The notes: generated by a model from the letters alone, not told the origin. Numbered from the stretch's first letter, positions 23,244 to 39,982 are shown. The stretch is 64,000 nucleotides of DNA from Dermatophagoides farinae (GCF_024713945.1 NC_134678.1:5394001-5458000); one strand, 5' to 3'. Numbers and translations: made by a program.

Positions 23244-26200
23244 CTTTCGGTCATAATATCAGTAGTGATAGAATAAAAGTAATAATAAAATGACGCTGGT
23301 GAATGAACTCATTCTCTCTATTTTATTTTTCTCCACGGACCCATACACGATTTTGATGGTGATCGATGGAAACAAATTTCAAGAAAAAAAAAGTATTGAC
23401 CACAGGCGATTAATTAATGTTTAGTAATTATTATTATAATTTTTATTATCTATGAACAATTTTCACATTCACACACACACACACACATCGCATGGAATGG
23501 CAGCCATCATCATTGACCCAAAAACCATTGGATCAAGTTCTTGAAACATGCACACACACAAAAAAAAATTATTGAGCTAGAAAATGAAAGCCTGAATATT
23601 CAACCCACAAACAAAAAACTAAAACAAAACATAAAAATGGCAAGAAAAAGATCAAATTTGATTACTTTCAAACATCATTAAATCATTAATCTATAACCGT
23701 CACATGCACATAAACACTCGAAAAAAATGAGCATGACTAAACCATGGATCCATAATTCTATTCATTCATATTGTGGTATTTAAATAACACAAAAGAAGTG
23801 AATGGAGATGAAAAAAAACTACTCTACGTTTTTTTTATAAAACTCAATCCTACCGGTATCCCACATACACACACACAAACATGAATATGTTCACTTTACA
23901 TAAATCATTTTGATTATGAATATTAATAATAATTTTAACCATAGGATGCATATATGATGATGATGATGATATATTCATTCAATAATATCATGAAAAATGG
24001 AGCCGATTACCAAATGGTAAAAAAAAGTTCACTATGGCTGTTTTTGCAGAAAATTTTGCTTGAATTTATCAAAAAAAAAGAAAGAAAAAATGAAAAACAA
24101 AAATTCATAAAAAATCATGCACTAAAACTGACTGGTTATGCTGTGTTTAATTTTTACAACAACTATTAGATTAACCGTAAAAGCACAAATCAACCAGATC
24201 TCATATTTGGATTTAAATTATAGCCAGTTTGGTTCCGATGAAAAAACAGCAACAAACAAAATTTTTCAACAACAACAAAAAAGATTGAAAATTTAATATA
24301 TTATTGAAATTATAATTTAAAAGTTTTAAACCAAAAGCAACAACACCAACAACAACAAAAATATGAACTTAAAAAAAATTCAAGAAACAGATTCTCTGGC
24401 ATAGTGAAACAAAAAAAAAATTTGGCAATTATATTTTGATTTTTTTTCTGCTGATTTCTGGATAGATTTTTCCTTTAACAAAATTCCTGTTTTTTTTCTC
24501 TGGACAACCACAAGAATTTCCTGTACTTGTGTGTGTGTGTGTGGATAAATTTTCCAAAAAAAACGAGAAAAAAAAATCCAGATACAAGTTGCAATCAATG
24601 TATGCAATCGAATTGGGAAAAAAATTAATTAATTTCTCATATAAATTATGAATACAAATAAAACACATACATCATAGAAATGAATATATTAATCAACAAC
24701 ATTGAGAATCAATGACAATGAACAAAAAGATCAAGTTCATTATTATTAATATTGGCCACAAGGAGCTAATCTCTTCGAGAATGTCATTGATTCATTCATT
24801 CACATGCACCAAGGTTCTGAAACTCTTAGTGTTGATGAAAATCATTGAATTTGATGGACAAATTTAAAAAAAAAAATCATTCATCTCTTTATTTGCTCAC
24901 TTTCATTTTGAATTTTATTCTTTTTCTGATGTTAAAAATAACTTTAGTTTTTATTATTATTATTATGATTATATGGCAAATTCTTGTGATGATTCTCATT
25001 TTTTTTTTCTCTCTCTCTCACTCACTCACTCACTATATTTCACGATTTTTGTTAGCCTAAAAGTCAGAAACGATTATCTTGTCATTGGTTTCCAAAAAAA
25101 AAGAGAATATTATCATCATTTCAACTTACAGAAAGAAAAAAAATGAACAAAAAAAAAAGAAAACCATTTTAACACACCAAATACAAAAAGATGTAAGAAT
25201 CAACGATGGAGGCCAAAGAAGTGACAATTTGACATGTTGAAAACATGATATTTGAACAATGGTTTTTGTTGGTTTGAAATACAGTTGTTTCTATACATAC
25301 ACACATACACTAGAATCGGGGATGTACACCCCCATCTCCCGATGACGAACATTTGAATAGTAAGCAAAAACATAGAATGAATAAATGGAATCGATTTTTT
25401 GCCATTCTCATTTTTTTCCACCATTTCTATATATTTCATTTAATGATCTTGATGAATAAGAAGAATCGTAAATAATAATTCTTGGAATATGATGATTATA
25501 TGGTTGTACGACAACAATATAATGATGATGATCGTATTTTGATTCTATTTTGAAAATTTTTATTTGTTTTTTTTTCTACCATTCTTTTTCAATATTTTTT
25601 TTAAGCTGTTGTTATTTTTAGTTTCGAACGCATATATACATATAAATAATCGCGTCATATAAGTGAAGAAATATAATAAAATATGAACAAAACACATGTT
25701 TGAAATAGAAAACGTATGAATAAATTACGAGTCCATGACAATGAAATAATCATCTTTGATCATCAAATATTACAACAAACATCAAACCACATGATTGTTT
25801 GGTAATGATAATATAAAGATTGAGGTGTTTTTTTTCATTTTGGCAGAAAAAAAACCAAAATGTAATATTAAAGAAAAAAAGTTTTATACAAATGGTCATG
25901 ATCACATGGTTGTGTTCCGATAATAATAATGATGATGATGATGATGATGATGATGTTTGACATGATAGAATCATCAGAATTTTATTATATGAATAATAAT
26001 AATCAAAAAAAAAAAAGAAAATTTACAATTCACGGATAATAATATATTCTTAGAATTTCGATTTCATTATTTATATTCACAGAAAAACATTTACAACCAG
26101 AATTCTTTACTGAATAGAATTTTTCATATTTGGATTTATACATTAAAATTGAATTTCTACAACAACAATGATCTCACACACACACACACATGTAGTGGCA

Positions 26201-27538
26201 ATAAAATTCAGTGTTATTATCATTGAAAATGGTCCAGATGATGATGATGATGATATTATAAAGAAAAATTTAGATTTGTATCGAAATTTTTGTTCACATT
26301 TAAATTCACAATGAATTTAATTCAAATTCTTTGAAAGACATATTTCATTAAAAGTGGGGAAAAAGAAAAAAAATTGCATTATTATAGCAAAAAAAAAAGA
26401 TAATTCGACCATTGATTATTGTTAGATACGCGACTTTTCATGATGAAAGCAGAAAAAAAATGATCATGATATGTTCTCCACACATCATTAAGAAATTTTT
26501 TTTTCCTATTTCGTTTGAACAACAACAATATTTTCAATATAATAATCATCATCATCATTATCATTATTTTAAGTTCCATTTGAAACTTTTTTCTTTTTCT
26601 TTTTCTCTCGAATCCGGAAAGCATTGTTTTCAGAAAGATTTCCTCTTTATTTTTCACATTATTCATCATGTATTAATACACACACACACAATACAACAAA
26701 TGAATAAACAAACAGAAATATATCACTATATTCAGTCAAAATGATTTTTAAGTAGAATAAAAGAACTAAGATACGAAAAAAAAATGAAAAAAAAATCTGA
26801 AAAAATTCTTAAAATCCTTTGTTCATTTATTCATCCATTTGGTTTATGAATGCAAAAAAAAAACAATTTATATCGACAAACATATGCAGAGAAAAGTCAT
26901 ATGAAAACTAAACGTAATCAAAATATTATGTGCCTTTGGCTTTACACCGTTGCTTTTTCAATTCTCATGCCAGAAAAAAAAATAAAAATTGAGATGTAAT
27001 TGGGCCATTTGTGCAAGTGTGTGGCTTTAGTTAAGCTGGATTCATGCTGTTGTTGGTATGTGGGAGTTTGTATGTATGTGTATATTGTTTGTGTATGCGT
27101 TCATTATGGTTCGGTTCTGGTAACGACAACAAAACCAGTGATGATATAATCAAAAAAAAAAAAAATTGAAGAATCAGAATGAAAAAAAATGAGACCTACT
27201 GCAGAATACCACTTTTTAGTAGTAGTAAAAACAAACTATGCGTGTGTTTTTGTGTGTCTAACTAGAAAATTAGTTTTTTTTGTTTTTTTTTCAGTTGAAA
27301 TTTTTTTCTCTCTTTTTCTTTTTATTTATTCTAACATCATCTAATGGAACCATTCTTTTGGAACTCCAAAAAAAAAGAAAACAAAAAGAAAGAAAACAAA
27401 ACAAAAGAACAGTAACAGCAACAGTAAAAAAGGAAAATTCGTTGCCCAACAATTGCTCCGCACCACATGAACTTCACAATATTAGAAAATTAATTTCCTT
27501 TTTATATTTCTCAAAAATGAAAAAAATAAAAAATTTTC

Positions 27539-27562
27539 TTTTTTTTTTTTTTTTTTTTTTTT
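27539..27562. repeat. Poly(T) run, 24 bases
   Basis: An uninterrupted T run; no associated element recognised. Confidence 0.9.
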
Positions 27563-30500
27563 GGTTCCGCTTAATCATCATGATCATAATCATGATCATC
27601 GAAATTGGCCCTTCATCGTCATCATTATTTTTATTCTTATTAAACAATGTGTAGAAACAAACAGAAAAGGAACAAAAAAAAAATCTTCAAACTTTGATGG
27701 AAAAATCAATAGAACAATTTAAATTCATCATTCATGAATTTTATGAACGCTAATTTTATTTTTAGTTTTCTTTTTCCATAAAATTCATTATTATAAAGAA
27801 AGTTTTTGATGGATCAAACAAATAAATATAGATATCATGAATAAAATTCATTATCCAGATCAAATGATAATTATTATTATTGGCTATTTTCAGCCAGATT
27901 GATTTTTTGTTTTCTCATCATAAAAATCTTGATCACATTCATTTTCATAAACATTGATTTGCATTTTTATTAGAAAATTTCATGATGATTTGATCTGTGC
28001 GTTATATATCACAGCCTAGTGTAGATAGATTAATATAGTAGACAAAAACTTCAACAAACTAATTATGGGTAAACAATTTGAAGTTCTCGACAAGAAAAAA
28101 TGATATATGAAATAATTTATGATCAGAATATGGCAAACGGTAGTGGAAAAAATATATAAAATTGTTCGTCACAACATATATCCATCCGTATGAAATTAAT
28201 TTAAATTTTTCATCACCATTAAAACGGTAAAAGTAACAACAACAACAACAACAAAAAAAATTACAGAAATGAATTACATGCATGTATGCATGTACCAGAT
28301 ACTGATAGTAGAAAAAAAAATGAATGAGGAAAATTTCGACCAAAACTAAATAGGAAAGGATTTCCAATTTCAATATGAAAAAGGAAGGAAACAGGAGGAA
28401 GAGAAGGAGGAGGAGGAGAATAAGAATAGAAAAACCTCGTTGACGTAAAACTGTAAAAACTGTTTTGAAAATGAAGGAAAAACAAAAACCAGAAAAAAAA
28501 TTTTTGAATCAAACAACCAAATTATGATTGAATATTAAATAGAAATACATTAAAATTCTAATCAAACAAACACACACACATATAAACAGAGTGAAAGGAG
28601 AAAATGAAAATAAAAGAAACTTTTTACAGGAATAAATAGGGGAAAAAATATGTATCGCCTTATTATTATAATGGATACTCATAAACACACACATACACAC
28701 ACACACAATACACAGGAATTCCTGATTAAGTATTTGAACAAACAAACAAAGAAAAGTAAAAAAATGATAAATTCCATACAGTGTGAGAGGGAAAGAGAGA
28801 AACAAACAAAACAACATGAACATGAACGACAAATGTGCACACATCATTTATTCATATCCCAATAGGGATTTAATAATGATTCGATGAATGAATCCAATAT
28901 ATGATGATAACGACAACGATGATGATGATGGAAAAAAATGGCAAAAATGCCCATTGGCAATATATGTATTGATTTGAGAAAAAAAGATATCGTATCGTCA
29001 CAAAAAAATTTTTTTTTTGCAAGTTTAAAATCAATAAAAATGATATGAATGACTAATGATGATGATGAATGGATTTTGATTGCAAATCATGAGTAAATAA
29101 TAAATCTAAAGTCAAAAAAAAAGAAAATTCTAGGAATAAAATGACAGATGAACAACAGAAAAAAACAAGCTGTAACCATCATTCATCAATCATAAATCGA
29201 TTTTGATCGGCAATGGAACATCATCAATTTGATGATTATTTTAGTTGTTTCATTGGCTAAAAAACATTTAGATGATAGTGTACTAATGTCATACCTTTAT
29301 AATGTAATTCCTAATTTCCATTTGATTACATTCACCTGGATGAATAAGAAAAATTTCAAAGCACAAACAAAAGCAAACAAGTAAAGAAAAAAAAATCAAA
29401 TGAAAAATGAAAAAAATTCTTCAACCTAGCAAAAAAAAAAAAAATCTCAATTGAAACATGTTTCTTTCCACAAAAAAAAATTATCATATCAATTTTCATT
29501 TCTCATATTACCAATTCATTGAATAGTATCACCAAAATAGAAACAAAAAAAATTTTGCCCATAATTTGAAATTTAAATTTTTTTTTCATTCGAAAGGAAC
29601 GAAACAAAACCGAACAGGAAAAAAATTGAAAACATGGATGATACATATGAAATGTAATTCAATTTATGAAACATTACCATTATTTCAATGATTTTTTGTT
29701 TTTTTTTTTGGTTCGTTTCTTTAATCACCTTTATATTATAATGATGATAATAATGGTAATATTATTCTAATAGTTGGAAAAAAAACAAGTACAAGAAAAC
29801 AAAAATCAATCTCATAATAAATTTCATTTGTAATAATAATAAATTCTGTTTTTTTTCTTCGCACTTATTTTGGCCATTACTGAATGAATGAATGAATGAA
29901 TGAATGCACATTTGCATACGACAAGTATGTATTCCATACAAATCTAATCAATTCTAAATGAGAAGAACCATTCACAGGAACAACAACAAATCAAAATCGA
30001 ATCAAATCATCCATATATAGTCAAAGATTATTATAATTCTGATTTATTCATTTTTTTCTGCATTTGTTGTTCTGTTTTTGTTGTTGTTGTTGTAATTAAT
30101 ATTACTATATTCTTACGTTCAGAAATACAATGATGATGATGATGATAATCATTGTGTCATTTACATTTTATGTCACTAGACATTTGTATATGATGAAATT
30201 GATTATAACTAATATACATAGACACACACACACACGCACAAAACAGAATCACAATAAAAAGAAAATAAAATCAAAAAATGAAATAAAGAAAGAAAATTGA
30301 TTGTAATACAAAAAAAAGGAATATAATCATTTGACTATGATAATGGACGGTATATTGTAACAAAAAACAAAAAACAAAACAAAACAAATTATTCATTCTA
30401 TTCATGCATGTATCACGATCATCATCATCATCATGATTCCATTGGACACAACATGGAATATTCTATAACACCAACATCAAAAAAAAAACATGTTTGACCA

Positions 30501-33175
30501 TATTAAAATGTATAAAGACTGGAATATCAGACAACAGAATTTATGTTGTATGTTATGTGGGTTCATTTTAAGGCCATTTATTTTGTATATATTTAAAATG
30601 TGTGTGTGTGTGTCTGTTCCAATGGTCTAACTTTGTTTGACATTTTTTCTTTCCATCCTTTCTCACTATTTTTTCTGTGTGAGATAACGTACTAATGGGA
30701 CAGCAAACTTTTTGTTGTTGTTGTTGTTGTTGTTTTTGATGTTCCAAACAAACGAAATCGGATAGCACGAAAAAAATAAAAACTTTCAAAAAAAAAACTT
30801 TGCATTATTATAATGAAGAAACGAATTTTTTTTTTGCTTCATGAATTAATTGGAAACCTTAACTAGAATGGAGGTAAAATAAGAAGAAAAAAAAAGAATT
30901 TTCTCCAAACATGGCCCCTCCCGTTGGAACACAAATAAACAAACGTTTGAAATGAAGTAAATCATTATCTTACACACAAACACACTGGAAAATGTCTTAG
31001 GTTTTTAGGCCATAGTCCATGTTCATTGGATAAAAACAAAAACATACATTCAATGATTCTTTTGTAGATTTATAACAAATCAATCGATAACGAAGAGGTC
31101 TGTTTTCTAGCTATTTTTGTAATAGTTGATTTTAAAATTTTTAATGAACAAAACTAATGAACCAATGAACAGGAGTAAAACAAAAACAAACAAACAACAA
31201 AATAAATTCATCAAAGTAAAAAATGAAAAAGTTTGGTACATTTCGATGCAATTATCTTTTGTGTGTGTGTGTGTGTGTGTATGTTTGTGTTATTGAACCA
31301 AACGTACCAATGTAGTACAAAATGAAGGAAAATGTAAAAGAAAACCAAAAGGAAATTCAATCAATCAAGTCGATCATAGTTGTGATGATCATGTAATGTG
31401 TCTGTAAAACAAAAAAAAAAAAAAATGATGACGTTGAAATGTATGTCCATCACACATCGTCAATTTTAATTTTTCAATTATTTCCTCAATGTACACACAC
31501 ACAGACAATGTGCAATGAAAATGATAATTTTTTTTAACAAAAAAAAAACAAAGTGTAATATCCGGTTTGGATTTTTTTTTGTTATTCTTCTTGCCAATAA
31601 AATGATATAATGACAATGACAACAACGAGAATATGTTCATTGATTATATCATTCATTCATGTGTGATGGCAGAATATTTTTTTTTATTTATTTTAACGCT
31701 AATCAATACATCAATTAATTCATTTATTTATTATCATAGAATTTTTTTTCCCTGTTAAATCATTTTGATTGACAATGAAATTTTGTTTGTGTGTTTATTT
31801 TCATTTTCGATTTGTTTTTGATTTGATTTGATTATTTTTAGTGATTTTTTCTGTTGCCTGGTTCAATTATAATGTTGTTGATGTAACAGAAATCAATTTT
31901 TTTTGTTGATAATGAATGAATTACAATTAACAGCAAATGTTTGGCTTGAATTAACTTGAATTCTTTTTATTCTTATGGTTGACAGCGTTGATTGAGTTTT
32001 GTTTCTTTATTCTGTTGATCTATAATCAACAGAATACAGAGTTTTTTTTCATCATTTTCTGGTCAGATTCATCAACATCGTCATTGTCGATATATGGAAA
32101 AAAAATGCAAAGAAAACAAAATAAAAATCAAGATAGAAAACATGAAGACTGACATATTCTTGACAATGTTTTTTTTCATATATGTGTGTTGTCTTTGTGA
32201 GTTTGTTTACGTCATTTTTTTTGTTTGTTTGTTTGTATATTTACCTATTTTTTTCTACAATGTTTCTTCAGTGAACAAAAAAAAACAAACGTTGACAGTT
32301 TATTTTTCTTTTTCAGTTGGTGGACATGTTGATGAATGGAACATTTTCTACTGCTTAATTATTTCATTCATCAAATGTGTCCAATAACATAGTAGCCATA
32401 GAATGTGTTTGGCCATTGTGTTTCGTCATATCAATCAATAATGATGGAACGACAGCAACAACAAAAAAAAAATCTATAAATCCGATGACCAAAGTAATGA
32501 TAATAATAATATTAATCTGATCATCCTTCATGTCAATATATTTTTTGCAGACCAAAAAAAACTATTATTAAAGTCCAGTACAGACAATATATCAGTATTA
32601 TTATCCGATCATATTCACTTGGCTTGATATGTTCAGCAGTGAATATTTAGGTTTTTAATTTTTTCCATAACATCATCATTTTCAAGACAGACAAAAACAC
32701 ATACACACACACAAACAAATTGAATAAGAATGAACAACAAAGACATTAATATCTATATATATAATAATACAAATGTTTCATATCATATCCATATGGAATT
32801 GACACTTATGAAAATGAAAATGAAAAAAAAACAAAAATTTCATCTGAAAAATAATAGAAACATTATGAATAAAACAGACATTCACATGGCCATACAAACA
32901 AACAAAAAGATCCAGACACATGTAGACACAGAAATGGATACAATGGTTTCAAATTCTACCTATTTATAACACATAAAGAGTTCTTATTAATCTATTTTTT
33001 TTTATTCTTTCGATATTCAAGTCAAGCACCCCAAACATTTTTTTTTCATTATTCGATTTTTTTTTCGTTCTTTCTTTCATCATCGTTCCACATCATCGTC
33101 ATCGACAACAATAAATGACGAAAGCAAAAAAAAAACAAATAAATGAAAATGAAAAACTATGGCTAAAACGTCTAT

Positions 33176-33245
33176 AAAGATAATGGCAATTGTGAAATGG
33201 AATTACGACCACGTAGAATTCTTGGGTTAGCGGTGGCCAAATTCA
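33176..33245. other. GC-richer island of unknown nature
   Basis: A short block with several CpG dinucleotides stands out from its surroundings. Both strands are open: plus ELRPRRILGLAVAKF, and minus an ATG-started 24-codon frame (MNLATANPRILRGRNS...) to a stop. No convincing splice sites on either strand. Confidence 0.15.
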
Positions 33246-36200
33246 TTCAACTGAAATTGTGTTTTTGGAAAGAATCGCTTTTTTCATTATTCTGTTTCTA
33301 TTGTTCTGTGTGTGTGTGTGAAAACGAGATATTCAACATACACATTTGGCTACCGTCATTCTCATAGAGACATGAGAGAAAAACCTAAATGAATAAAATC
33401 ATTAAATGAGAAATGATTCTTGTTTTCCTGTTTTTTTTTATCATCATTCTGTTGAATGTGAAATCACGCACACGCATAATATATTTTTTTTAAATAAACG
33501 AAAAAAAAAATTAAATGGAAAAAAAAGAGCGAAAATGAGGAAATTTAACTAATTACAAAAGTCGCAAATATATTCGTATATTCGTATATTGCACAAAAAT
33601 TACGGCTGCAAAAAAAATAGTCAAGAAAAAAAGTACCGGAAACAAGCAACAATAACATAGTGAGGGAGAGAGAGAGAGAATGAGAGAAAAAACTGACAAA
33701 AGTAATGGAACAATATCATAAATATACAACATTATATATGGTGTCATAAATATGTGAACAATGTTCACAATGATGATGATGATGATGATGAAATTATTAT
33801 TCAATTTATGTTCCAAATATATCTTAATGTGTGGATGTTTGTGTGTGTGTGAATGCCTACAATAATCATAAACAACAAAAGAATTACAGAACATCAACAA
33901 CAACAACAACGAGAAAAATACATGAAATAGTGAGAAAAACATCAATAAGATCACATAGCGGTACTATAGTGAAAGAAACAATAAAAAAGATGATGATGAT
34001 GAAAAGAAACAAAGACAAATGTTGAATAGGATAATTAAAAAGTTCCAAAATATCCATTATAAACATCATGCAAACAAAAAACAAAATTGAATCATATGTG
34101 TACATGGAAAACAAATGACTGATGATGGATGATGATGATGCAAACACTAAACTATAAAAGCCATATACATTTATTGAATACATTTGGATATATATTGTAT
34201 ACGTAAAAAAAAATAGTAGGCAAAAATCTATTTATTCATTCTCATGAAGATTGGCGTCGTTTTTTTTTGAAAGAACGAAAAAAAAAAACAGAAAATGATC
34301 AACGAACCAAATGACATAATGTTAATTCACCCATATACCCGACCACACATACACACACACACACATACAATCACACGGACAAATTGATGAAACTTTTTGT
34401 TTTCACTCGTCTCCAAATGTCTCATATTTTGACAATTTGTTGATAATGAACACAAATAAATGGACCAAATAAAAAGGGTTAAAAAAATAAATTAACAAAA
34501 TTATGAAGAATAAAGGAATAAATCCGATTCTATGGAATTGTGTTGAAAAATAAAAATCTACTGCAGGAAAAACAATCAAATTAAAATTAAATAAAAATAA
34601 ATCTCCATTTTTGTTTTATTCCATTGGTTAGTGATGCTGAATTTTCTTATAATCAATTATGACATAATGAATAGGATTGTTATCAATCAAAAAAAAAGTC
34701 TAGATACAAAATATTCACTTTGTTGGAACAAAATGGATTTATATTACACAGAAAAATACTGATTTGATCCGTTTCTTTGGAATTTTGATCATAAAACATT
34801 GTGACTGACAGATTAAGTTTTTCTTCAGAAAATCTACATGTTACTATTGATAACTGCTTATTACCTGAAATTTGTTTTTTTTTGTTGAAACAATTTTCTT
34901 TAAGAAGTCAATATTGTACCTATTTTGTCATTTTGAATCTATTATGTGAAAGGTTGCGTGCGAGCACTATTTCAATCATTTCCGAAAAGAATCGAATGAT
35001 AATTATGGATAACAGAATTTTTACAGAACATAAAAATGATTTGGATTGTATTTTAAAGAATATTACATGGAAAAATACAGTGGATGAGCAAAAAAAAAAA
35101 TTGAAACATCATCATTGCTCAATGGTCATTTGAGTAATAATGATTTTCGAGCTAAACAAAAAAACAAACAAACGGAAAAAAATTATAATAATTGCATTCC
35201 GAGGAAAATTCTTCACTCTCATATCATCATTTCGCATACATAATTATCAGAACGTTTCATTAATTTATTTACGAAAATTGAATTTATTTTTCTGACCATA
35301 ATACTCAAGAGAAAAACTATTCGTTTCCATTGAACAAATGGTGATGACGATGATGATGAAAAAAAACAAAATAAAAAGGAAGCAGTTTTTTTTGGTCAAA
35401 CATTTCAATAGAAAGATAGCTATATAAAAAATATTAAATTTGTACCTGAAAAACTGCTAACTAATTTGGCCTAAATTAAGGAGAAACCTTAAAAGCGACC
35501 ACAAATGTAATAGAATTTGTATTTGTTAAATCAGGTGTATTAGAATCAAGATCATGGATAAATGACAAATTCAACAACAACAAAAAAAATAATCAGATTC
35601 TAAAATAAATGATTATCATTCGTTTCACACAAGCAGAAATTCAAAACCCTCCAAATTTTCCCAACAACAACAACAGCAAAAATCATGTTTGACCCATATT
35701 TGATTTAGGAGAAAAATACGCTTTTTCACTTGACAAAAAAAAAACTAATTTGATAATCTTGATTGAGACGATTTTTTATCGTAGACAATTTAAATCGACA
35801 AATAAAACAATAAACAAACGAAGAACCAGAGAAAATGACGACAAGACGATGAAAGAATTGAAAAATATTTTTCATTGGAAAACATACGATAAAAAAATAA
35901 CGCAATTGCAATTCGAATAATAATAATAAAAATAATCGCATAAAGAACAGAAAAAAAACAACATTTATAGTTGTGGACTTTTTCACATTTGGATTCAAAA
36001 ATGGAAACAGAAAACAACAAGAAAAGAAAAACATTAAAAATTCACTATCATTATGATGATAAGAATCATCATTTTATACAATTGGATAAATATACCATAC
36101 ATACATATTATATTGTATATAGACAGTGACAGTGATCCAGAAACGCAAGAATTTAATACAGATAATGTGTGTATGGCCATATCACATAATCAAGTACATG

Positions 36201-39200
36201 GTCATTGTCATTAAGCTTTGATCATCTATCGTCATCATCTTAATAATAATTATTATTTGCTATTCGTGATGGACCAAAATAGAGGAATGAGGTCATAGTT
36301 TTCATCAATGTATGGGTGTGAATATAAATATAAACATATTGAAAATATTTTTAAAGCAAAATTCCTCTTCCTTCCAGAAAAAAAATTGAATTTAATACAC
36401 TTTAAAATTGAATTATCATCCAACAAACATTAAGGAAAAAAATGAATCAAAAATTTAAGCTTTAGAATGATGAAGATGATGACGATGGAAACAAGATATC
36501 CATAATCATTTTGTCTTTTTCTTAAAAAAAATCACTCAATCATAAGCTACCAAAAAAAATTGGCAAATTGAGATCTTGACAAGTAGGATGCTGCTCATGA
36601 TTATGATGACGATGGCAAATGATAATGACATTGCCGTAATGAAAATTATTTTCATTTTTAAATTTTATGATAAACTATCAATTTTTTTTATTAAAGTTTA
36701 GTGGATGATATAAAAGTAAAGGTCAAAGGCAATATATGAAATGTTTTCATTCTTACCTTTTATCCAAAATAATAAAAGTGATGACAATAGTAATGGTAAG
36801 AATTTAATTTATTTGACGAAAAAAAAAATTATGAAATAGGACCGCGTGACAAAGTGGACGAAAAAAAAAATCCACTGAAAGAATGATGAACCAGAAAAAA
36901 ATTGGGCACCAAAAAACTTTTTATTATTATTGCAACTTATTCACGACGAAGAAAAAAAAATTCTATAATTCAATCTCCATCATATCACGAAACGATCCAC
37001 ATACACATGGACACACATCAAATGATCATAGAAAAATAGTAATTCAAATTCGTTTCAACAATGATTATTTTGGTACAAATTAAAAAAAAATTTTTAAACA
37101 ATATATCCACTTTAAAACAAACAAGTATACACAAACATAGAATATAATATACACCTTGATTCAATGAAATCCAATTGATGACTAAACTATAAGTTGGCCA
37201 TAATGGAGTTCAACGACGACGACGACAACGACGATGATGATGCTGATGATGATGATGATCATACTATCGTCATCATCATTGGCGCCATTTTTATCTCTAT
37301 ATATTTTTTTGTCAAGTAGCAGTAGTTGTAGTAGCAAATATATCATGTACATGGATATTTTTTTTCCAACTTAACAGAATTAACTAAGAGAAACAGAACA
37401 AAAAAAAATCATACCAGAATCATTTTACCACACATACACAGTTATAGACCACTATCATTTCAATTTTTTTTTTTGGTATATTTTCACCATTCAAATTATA
37501 TGCGCGTATTTTTTTTTGAATAAGAATATTTTTCATTAGTTTATTACCATTATCATCATCAACAATAACGCAAACAACTTTGATAAATTGTTAATCACAC
37601 ACACACACACACACACAAACAAAGATTTAAGATATTTTGACCTTTGTCCATCTTTGATTGAACACATTCTTTTTTTTGCTGAAATAATCTAGTTATATAA
37701 CCACACACCAATAAGATGTTAGAATCAAATAAAATGTTTGTGTATGTGTGATCGTGTGGCCAAACAAAAATCCAAAAAAAAAAAAAAAATATTATACACG
37801 TCAATCGTAAACGCTAAACGCGAATATAGTTTTGATCGCAAATACACACAAATAAACACCATAAATATACGCATAAAGAAAAAAAATAATCAATCAACAA
37901 ATTGATTTTTTTTCTATATGTTTTATTCCATTTTCATTTTCTTGTATAGTCGAAATAATAATGTTGTAGCCATCTAGTAGCTAGTCATCCTTTTCATCAT
38001 CGTCATTTTTGTTTCATATTTTAGACTATTCGGATAACTGAAGAAGAAAAAAAAAATAACATTCATCCAAGAAGTGAAAGGCAAAACAAAAATCCATAAG
38101 AGAATAAAGAAAGAAAGAAAAAAAAAACCAATCGAATCAAACAGTACGAAATGCACATTTGTATTGTCATGTTTTTGTTGTTGTTGTTGTTGTTATTCTT
38201 CGTCTCGCGCTATTGGTATAAAGAATAAAAATTTGTTCCAACGACAAATCTTTTGATTTCTATTTTATTATAATAGAATAGATATTACAATAGAGTGAGA
38301 ACAAGAGAGATGAAAAATACAATACCACCCCATGATTTCATAATGAATGATCGAGCTATAAGGAATATTCACCATCATCATCATCATCAAGAATAAAATG
38401 CCACAAACACACAATATAACAAACACACACAAACAGTAAAAGTCAGTATATTTTTTCCTCATTTTTTGGTAATTTTCTTAAACGTTGTTATCGATGAGAA
38501 TTGAATTCGATATTATTTCATTTTTATTTTGGTTTTTGTTTCCGCTTTCTGGGTTTTATTTTTGTTCTATAAATATTACAACTACTAATACTACAGCTAC
38601 ATCTAGATACGAATCAAAAATTGGAAAAAAACCCTACTGAAATGGGAATCGATTTTTTTTCATTGATATTATTACCAGCAACCAACAAGGATGACCAACA
38701 ACTTTATTATATTTATGTGATTGTGTGCATGTGTATGGGTACAATGATAATAATAATAATAATAATAAAATATTGAACAGGAAAAAAAAGAGAATCGGGT
38801 AAACAGTAAGCATATATGGCAAAGATGGTGAATTCTGATTTCACAATTCTTAATACGATTTTAAACCATCATAGGGACAGTAACTATTGAGAAAAAAAAA
38901 TTGTTAACGTGCATTGCATTTCATTGAATTTTGTTCATGTCAATGTGATGTATCTGATTTTTTTTCTGTATGGGATTTTAGATTTTTCACCCACTCAATA
39001 TGACCACAGTAACTTTTTTTTGTTGATATGATTGAATTATATATGACCAAATATTTCATAACAGTGAATAGAATTTAAATCATATCATAAAACAAAAATT
39101 GAAATTTATCTCCAAATTCACCATTTGTCTTGTGTTTGATTAGGATTGCCAGAAGGTCAAGAAAGACTAGAATCTCCCTGGAACACAACTGACCATTCAA

Positions 39201-39962
39201 TTCAATGAAATAAATTTGGTTCCAAGAAAAAAAACCAACAAAAGTGATTTCAACAAAGGTGATTTTTCAGAACAGAAAATTATTAATTTGTTAAAAGTGT
39301 ATGTGAATAGAATTCATTCATTTGTTCATTAATTCACATTTATTTCGAAATTTGTGTCCAAAGTTTGTCAGATGAATAGATGAAAACACTCTCCTTTTTA
39401 TAATGTATTTCATTTTTGGAACAAAAAAAAACGACCCTCATCTTCTTTTTTTGCACAAATACACGCCTTCCCATCATCATTTTCAGCTATCTATTCAATC
39501 TATAAAACACGCAAGACACAAACCAAAATAGGTTTGCCCGGTGAAATTAGCAATGAATTGATAGATGGATAGAAATTATTATGATGACAAGATAGAATGA
39601 ATTAATAAAAAAAAACATAATTAGTCTAATTAGTAGTACTGCAGACATTTAACGAACGAACGATGACGACAACAATAACAACAACTGAAAAAAAACAACA
39701 GTCAGATAGAAAAAAGGGCAAAAATAAAAGAAAGAAAGAAAAAAAAAGGAAATGATCATCAAGAAACCAGCTGCGTGATAATTATATAAATCTGAAAAAA
39801 AGGAGCTACGAACCAAAATGATGATGATGATAACTAATTCGCATCATCATCATCATCATCATCGAGTAAATCAACGAATAAATTCAGTTCGGCTTGAGAT
39901 GCAAGAAAAAAAACCAGGCCCACACGAACATCATTATAATCAAAGTGAATTTAATGGAATCC

Positions 39963-39982
39963 AAAAAAAAAAAAAAAAAAAA
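39963..39982. repeat. Poly(A) run, 20 bases
   Basis: An uninterrupted A run in the gene-poor interval. No retrotransposed sequence is visible upstream of it. Confidence 0.9.

Noticed and set aside
34801-35133. 110-codon open frame on the plus strand with fairly mixed composition
   Set aside because: About one such frame is expected by chance in this length at this base composition; no domain and no good splice or promoter context.
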